Origin: Tribonema minus
Lineage: Eukaryota > Sar > Xanthophyceae > Tribonematales > Tribonemataceae
Length of the DNA stretch: 64,000 bases
Assembly: GCA_017506865.1 (NCBI GenBank)
Contig: JAFCMP010000518.1
Span: 682,001 to 746,000 of the forward strand
Direction: 5' to 3'
In this document: in pieces, positions 58,540 through 64,000 of the stretch
Layout: the number at the start of each line of letters is the position of its first letter
Position numbering within the stretch: the stretch's first letter is position 1
Translations under genes and position numbers: made by a program
Notes under the pieces: generated by a model
The model's input: the letters and a program-made list of their open reading frames with translations, nothing else
Databases searched by the model: none
Told to the model about the DNA's origin: nothing

Positions 58540-59640
58540 CCGCCGAGAGTGCCGTTGGGCTGCGCTGCGCCTGAGCGCTGCGCTGCCGCCGCATCATTGC
58601 TGCTGCTAAGCGGCGCTGCGCCGTGGCGCCGCGCTGCTGAGCCGCCGATGTTGTCACGAGGCTGCGCGGCGCCGAAGCGCTGCGCTGCGTCGTCGTTGCT
58701 GCTGCCAAGCGGCACTGCGCCGAAGCGCTGCGCCGCTGAGCCGCCGATGTTGTCACGAGGCTGCGCTGCGCCGAAGCGCTGCGCTGCCGCGTCGCTGTTG
58801 CTGCCAAGCGGCACTGCGCCGAAGCGCTGCGCCGCTGAGCCGCCGATGTTGTCGCGAGGCTGCGCTGCGCCGAAGCGCTGCGCTGCCGCGTCGCTGTTGC
58901 TGCCAAGCGGCACTGCGCCGAAGCGCTGCGCCGCTGAGCCGCCGATGTTGTCACGAGGCTGCACTGCGCCGAAGCGCTGCGCTGCCGCGTCGCTGTTGCT
59001 GCCAAGTGGCACTGCGCCGAAGCGCTGCGCCGCTGAGCCGCCGATGTTGTCACGAGGCTGCGCTGCGCCGAAGCGCTGCGCTGCCGCGTCATTGCTGTTG
59101 CCAAGCGGCGTTGCGCCGAAGCGCTGCGCCGCTGAGCCGCCGATGTTGTCACGAGGCTGCGCTGCGCCGAAGCGCTGCGCTGCCGCGTCGCTGTTGCTGC
59201 CAAGCGGCACTGCGCCGAAGCGCTGCGCCGCTGAGCCGCCGATGTTTTCACGAGGCTGCGTTGCGCCGAAGCGCTGCGCTGCCGCGTCGCTGTTGCTGCC
59301 AAGCGGCACTGCGCCGAAGCGCTGCGCCGCTGAGCCGCCGATGTTGTCACGAGGCTGCGCTGCGCCGAAGCGCTGCGCTGCCGCGTCGCTGTTGCTGCCA
59401 AGTGGCACTGCGCCGAAGCGCTGCGCCGCTGAGCCGCCGATGTTGTCACGAAGCTGCACTGCGCCGAAGCGCTGCGCTGCCGCGTCATTGCTGTTGCCAA
59501 GCGGCGCTGCGCCGAAGCGCTGCGCTGCTGAGCCGCCGATGTTGTCACGAGGCTGCGCGGCGCCTAAGCGCTGCGCTGCCGCTTCGTTGCTGCTGCCAAG
59601 CGGCGCTACACCGAAGCGCTGCGCGGCTGAGCAGCCGATA
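58540..59640 (-). repeat. 33-residue repeat array upstream of the protease
   Basis: About ten to eleven 99-bp units, each encoding AAQPRDNIGGSAAQRFGAVP followed by LGSNSDAAAQRFG or close variants. The units are nearly identical in DNA, which indicates recent expansion. The array creates long false frames on both strands. Confidence 0.92.
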
Positions 59641-60436
59641 GTGCTCAGCTCCATGTTGAACTTCGCAGGTGCAGGCGCAACGCGGGTAGCGCTGCAATCC
59701 ACACCCGTGCCTGATGCCGTGCCCGCGGCCGCCCCCGCGGTGCCACGATATCGCACATCCCGTTGCGATGGAGGGGGTGGGGACGTGGTGCCAATAGCAC
59801 AATCGTCCACACCCGTGCTTGACGCAGTGCTGCTAGCCCCTGCTGCAACACCACGCCGCACATTACTCCTGGGTGCAGTGCCAGCAGTCCCCGTGGCCGC
59901 CGCGCTACCACACCCCTCGTCTGGTGCAGTGTCGGCAGCCGCGGCAGCGGCTACTGAGTCACTGCACTCTGCGCCTGTCAGTGAGTTCTGTCCTGATGTG
60001 ACGCTTGTGTTGGCATGCATGCGCGGTGCAGCTGTGCTGCACTCTACGCTCATCATTGCACCAGATGGTGTCAAGGTGCCTGCATCATGCAGTTCATTCA
60101 TGATGCCTGTGTGGTGCTGCATGGTGTGAGGTGCAGTCAATGTAGATTCTGCTTTGTTCAAGTTGTTGAAGTTGAAGTTCACACTCTGCAACACCGAGTT
60201 CTGCGTGTCTGCTCTAGTTGGTAACAGTTTTAGTTGCTCAGCGGCCGTGAGGGCTTTTGTGCTACTTAGCCGCTGCGTTGTTGACGGCGGCACAATGTTC
60301 CGCTCGTCTGCGTTGGTTGTTAACAGATTGAGTTGCGCAACGGCTTGTGAAGTCGCTACACTATCTACCTGCTGCGTTGATGTCGTTGGCATTGGGTTAG
60401 GCGCTGCTGCATCAGTTATGGCCACCTGCGCGGCTT

Positions 60437-61288
60437 TTACTTCAACACTGCCTTGTCGTACACGCCCCCTGCTGCGCTGCGCCCTTTGCGCCGGCGCAGG
60501 TGGTTGTGTGCCAATACCTTCCCGATCTGCTTCCCCAGGGTCGGGACAATCCCCTGGGTGGCACCCCTATGGGCCCATCGTTCGAAGTTTCTCATTAATC
60601 CAAGCTGTGACATGGCGCGGCCTAGTGTTTTTGTCCATTGCATTCCACTCTTCTTCAACTTCTGAGTGTTGTTAAAGTGGACGAGATTCTTAGCGCCTTG
60701 GCCCCCCTTACTCCTGGACATGTCATTGTTGGTGGCATTGTACGCTTTCGGGCAGTCACGCCAGGTGTGGCCGAGAACTGTGCAATTGGCGCATACAAAT
60801 TCAGGCTTGCCACCTGGCTGTACTTGATGCATTTTTAGACCCTTGCCCTGATCCTTCTCTCTCTTGGGGGCCAAATGCCGCTGTGAGTCAGGGAAGGGAT
60901 GCCACCTAACGGCTTGATGGTTGGTAGCATGCTTCGTCTCATCCCGTACTTCATTGACAATGTCAAGTGCTGTCATGCGGCCTTGTGCGTAGGCGTCACT
61001 GCTCGAGATGTTTTCCATGAATTGAAGTAGACCTTGGAAAGTGTTCGAGAAAAACTTGACTGCGATCGCTTCGAAGAAGGGCCGCATTTGACGGTACGGG
61101 TCGTTCTCAGAAGTGAATGCCTCAGCGATGTTGACTGCGCTAGCATATTGGCTGATGGCATCCTCCACGCTCGTGCCTTCGGGGACAGTGAACTGCTCCA
61201 ATGCTTGTGAGTACTGGTCAGGGTTCCCCTTGTGCAATACCTCTGCAATTTCAACTTCAACTTTCTTTAGCAAAATTGAGTCAGGCAT
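60437..61288 (-). CDS. Chromovirus gag with CCHC knuckle
   Basis: It begins MPDSILLKKVEVEIAEV just after the primer site and includes a helical capsid-like part (about 180 residues) and the zinc knuckle CANCTVLGHTWRDC (CX2CX4HX4C, about 60750-60800). It packages the RNA in virus-like particles. The region 59640-60437 between gag and the array is Ala/Ser/Thr-rich with NFNFNNLN and gives no domain match by eye. Confidence 0.85.
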   Translation of the reverse strand: MPDSILLKKVEVEIAEVLHKGNPDQYSQALEQFTVPEGTSVEDAISQYASAVNIAEAFTSENDPYRQMRPFFEAIAVKFFSNTFQGLLQFMENISSSDAYAQGRMTALDIVNEVRDETKHATNHQAVRWHPFPDSQRHLAPKREKDQGKGLKMHQVQPGGKPEFVCANCTVLGHTWRDCPKAYNATNNDMSRSKGGQGAKNLVHFNNTQKLKKSGMQWTKTLGRAMSQLGLMRNFERWAHRGATQGIVPTLGKQIGKVLAHNHLRRRKGRSAAGGVYDKAVLK

Positions 61289-61307
61289 ACCCTCAGACTC
61301 CTCCAAC

Positions 61308-61663
61308 TAACAGAATGATGCTATTCTCAAGCGTTGTGGTAGCAAGCAGCAGGTAGAGATCCAAGGGTGATCAAGTCCCAGAAAGCCCAACCCTCTATTT
61401 GCCCCCACAGCTACAGCCCCATGCTGCAGCCCTCTCCAAGCTACACTACTGTCAATGCAACCCCAATGCACAGCGAATCCGCTATGCCGCAATCTACTAC
61501 CTTGCAAGCTGCCGCTACAGCTCCCCCAAGGCTCTGAACCAAGCATTCAAAGCAAAGCATTTTGTAGTTCCAGAACTGGCCACAGAACTGGCCGAGAATC
61601 TTCAGGAACTATCCCTGCTGTCTAGCAATTTCCTGTGTGCAACTTGAAAGCTCAATCCTAACA
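61308..61663 (-). repeat. 5' LTR of the chromovirus
   Basis: 356 bp, same ends as the 3' LTR (TAACAGAATG to CAATCCTAACA on the plus strand). The target duplication GTAA follows at 61664-61667. Confidence 0.92.
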
Positions 61664-64000
61664 GTAAAGCCCTGACTGGATTCTGGCATGGTGGCGTCCA
61701 CAAACGGTATGTCAAGGGCGCGCAGGCGTGCTCTGGCCGCTTCATCAAACACTGTGCCGCGCATGGCAATGGCCAGCGATTTGTCTGGTCGAACGCGTAG
61801 GCCCCCTGCCGCCAGCCGGCGGATCACCTCTGCCACCCCAGCGGCCGCTGCATCGTCGAAATAGGCAGCTTGCAGCACGTTGAGGTCATCCAGGAAAGCG
61901 CAGTGCGGGGCTGGCGGTTCCGCTGTGCTGTGGCCGTAGGCCGGCATACTGCCGGGCGTCGCATTCACTCCATCAGGGTAGAAGAGTGGGAAGACCGCTG
62001 CCACTGCAAAGTACAGCGGCCCTAGAGGGTCCCCTTGCTGGCACCCTAGGTGGGAGCAGATAATGCGAGCTTCACCGTTCACCTCCACTCGCATCTCTGG
62101 GGCAGTGTCACCACAGTATACGGACTCAAAGTGCGGGAGCAGCTCCGGACAGAAGAGCATAAGCCCCCGCACAATGGCGGCGCGATCCACACTGTTAAAT
62201 GCGTTCTCACAGTTCAGCTGGATTGTGGTGCCATACAGCTCGTGCCACACGCGCGCGCGCGCTGCCACATGCTCGACGCCAGACCGGTATCCTACGCCAA
62301 ACTGCGACATGGAGGCCAGCAGCCCCGATATCTTGCCCTTGACACTCCATGCCGCTGTGGACCCGAGGAGTCTGCGCCAGACACTGGAGCAGGCGATCGG
62401 ACGCCGCTTCTATCCTATGCCTGAGAGGGCCGCGGCGCGGAGAAGCCGTTGCGATTGCTCCGGCAGCAGTTCGGGCTCAACAAGCAGCGTCGTGAACACC
62501 TTGGCCAGGTGATGGGCGAATGCCGGTTCCATCACATCCGATTCTGAATCACCAGCTAGTCCTGGCGAGGCACTGCCCACGGGGCGGGTGGCTGCTTTCA
62601 CTGGTGCACCAGGCCCAGCGGCCATCAAGAGGTGTTCATAACGTAGGCCGTCCAGCCCTCCTGCCTTCCCCGCTCCTGCTACGGACAAGGTCGACAGTAT
62701 GTCTGTCGCCTCCACCTCGAGGCGCCGTCCGGCTGCGCTGGCAGCATCCTCAGGCCTATCGCTGTGATCATGCGCCTGACCCGAATTGAGGACAGGACTG
62801 CCGCTGCCAGCGGGCCCGGCGGTCGTTGCCACCCCTGCGCTGTGCAAGCACTGGCAGTGCCGCCGGGCGTCGCGTACCAGGCCGCGCACTTGCTCCATTG
62901 GCATATCGACTACCCCCGGCCGGGTGCCAGTTTCAGGGTGCTTTGCTGCCAGCACCTGTGCCGTGACCTCGTCTGCTGGGGCGCATGCTTCACGCGCCTC
63001 TAGTCGTGCGGCAGCCAGGCCTACCCCCCGTCGCTTGCCTGAGAGGGCAGCGCATGCTGTTTGCTGCCTGGAGTCCGCCGCCGTCCAGTCGGCATCGAAG
63101 TTCGTTTGTGCCGACGCCGTAGCTGCGTTGTTTGGTTTAGGGGCCCGCAGCGCCGCTGCTGCTGACAGCGTCTTTCTCAGTAGCTCTGCGAAGTCGCCAG
63201 ACAGCAACGCTGCCAGCCGGGCCGCAGGCGGCATACCGGTTCCCTCCGGTTGCCCACCAAAGGCCATTGCTGCTAGCAGGTGCAGCAGCCTGTAGCCGCG
63301 CTGCACTAGAGTCTGAGAAACCTGATGTGCAAACGCCCCGGCACCATGGTGGAGGCGCACCCGTGCCGCCTCACGTGCACTGTCTGTGGCGTCCGCCAGT
63401 AGTCGTGTGGCGTGCTCCACTAGCCGTGCTCACTGGGTGCACTGCAGCTGAGTGCGGAAGGGGTTGGCAGTCGTGGTGAGCCGCAGCAGCAGTAGATCCG
63501 CCTCATTGGTCTGGTCAAGTGCGTGGACGACCGAGGGCGTCGAGAGGTCCCAAGCCAGGGATGCTCGTGCCTGGGGCTTTGAGGGCCTGCCACTGGTGGT
63601 GGTGGTCGGGGGGGGCGGTGACACGGCATCGTCCGGCGGGTCCACGTCCATGTCCACCCACCCCACGGCCGTCCCGTGGGGGGGGCTGCTGTCCTGCAGC
63701 CTCAGGCTGTCAGACTGAGTGCGGCTGCCGGCGCTGCCAGGCGGTGCCGCAGCAGCTGCCGTTCGGCGCCGGCGTTGCGCGCCGGTTGCCGTGGCCGCCG
63801 GGCGTTTCTTGCTGGACTTTGAGTTGGCAGCGCCACTAGCCGGCACCGCCGGTGGCTTTGGAGGTGTCGCTGCGGCAGCCCCCGCCGCCGCGGCCGCGCC
63901 GTCGCTACCCGCACCCCCGCCCTCGGACTGGCCCGGGGGTACTGCCGGGCGTGCGCGCGTGGGGGCGCTTCCATTCCGTCGACACGTGTGGCATGGCGAG
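61664..64000 (-). mobile_element. LINE family B, 5' part, running off the window
   Basis: Read from 64000 downward: a Pro/Ala/Ser-rich N-terminal part, a helical region with many Ala, then the non-LTR reverse transcriptase. RT motifs are AGKAGGLDGLRYEHLL (about 62650), LNCENAFNSVDRAAI, GCQQGDPLGPLYFAVA (about 62005-62055) and the catalytic FLDDLNV (about 61880-61900). The chromovirus sits directly before the GVPVG motif that follows the RT core. The frame changes at least once near 63420, so this copy is not intact. The 5' end lies outside. Confidence 0.8.

Larger units (their letters stand above)
49667..61663 (-). mobile_element. Ty3/Gypsy chromovirus with a cytosine-5 DNA methyltransferase
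   Basis: A 12.0-kb LTR retrotransposon on the minus strand, inserted in LINE B. Order in its own direction: 5' LTR, gag, protease, methyltransferase, reverse transcriptase, RNase H, integrase, GPY/F and chromodomain, 3' LTR. A 4-bp target duplication GTAA lies at 49663-49666 and 61664-61667. Behind the 5' LTR, 2 bp in, TGGAGGAGTCTGAGGG can serve as a tRNA primer site. G-rich purine tracts lie before the 3' LTR. All usual parts are present, plus the methyltransferase. The coding part shows several frame interruptions (roughly half a dozen), some of which may be frame shifting used by the family or sequencing errors. The near-identical LTRs mark a recent insertion. Confidence 0.9.

Noticed and set aside
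58499-59548. Minus-strand frame of 349 codons (AQRRSASAQ type) in another frame of the same array
   Set aside because: Periodic shadow of the array; no domain.
58540-59640. CRISPR-like regular array
   Set aside because: The units are contiguous coding repeats without unique spacers, in a eukaryotic retroelement.
58429-60129. Long plus-strand frame of 566 codons rich in AAPKRC-type repeats
   Set aside because: It is the antisense of the chromovirus repeat array. The 99-bp period leaves several frames open on both strands, and the sense frame has the flanking protein domains.

Overview
The window is nuclear DNA of an intron-rich eukaryote, most likely a microalga and plausibly a stramenopile. 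The grounds are spliced genes with GT-AG and a few GC-AG introns, large genes built on the 27-residue ankyrin-like unit of the type LQWARANGCPWDE that is common in stramenopile genomes, TTAGGG-like tracts inside introns, and abundant LTR and non-LTR retrotransposons. The taxon is an inference; no rRNA or organelle marker lies here.

Layout. 1-9.4 kb: a secreted Cys-rich repeat protein in three exons (minus, 3340-6881), an orphan first exon of a HI0933-type flavoprotein (plus, 8757-8918), and two exons of an unidentified minus-strand gene (9062-9409). 10.5-14.9 kb: two ankyrin-like genes, one intact and one with an internal stop, with a stack of LINE 3' tails between them. 19.9-27.9 kb: a seven-exon P-type cation ATPase (minus) that looks decayed. 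28.6-32.5 kb: a 5'-truncated LINE and a short truncated copy of a second LINE with a clear 8-bp target duplication. 32.7-34.1 kb: a third ankyrin-like gene. 37.8-38.8 kb: three head-to-tail truncated copies of a third LINE. 39.1-44.7 kb: a seven-exon BtuF-like cobalamin-binding-type protein whose exon phases and stop fit throughout. 46.4-47.2 kb: the last two exons of an unidentified gene. 47.5-64 kb: a LINE (minus, running off the window) split by a 12.0-kb LTR retrotransposon.

The LTR element is the outstanding object. It is a Ty3/Gypsy chromovirus with gag zinc knuckle, protease, reverse transcriptase, RNase H, integrase, GPY/F and chromodomain, and it carries a cytosine-5 DNA methyltransferase domain between protease and reverse transcriptase. 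It also holds two arrays of the same 33-residue repeat. Its LTRs are about 98% alike, so the insertion is young.

Two other patterns run through the host genes. First, real exons are accompanied by decayed tandem copies of themselves in the neighbouring introns. Second, degenerate TTAGGG tracts sit in introns of three genes, almost always with the G-rich strand as the sense strand. All gene models come from reading splice signals, phase and protein similarity by eye; no search was run.
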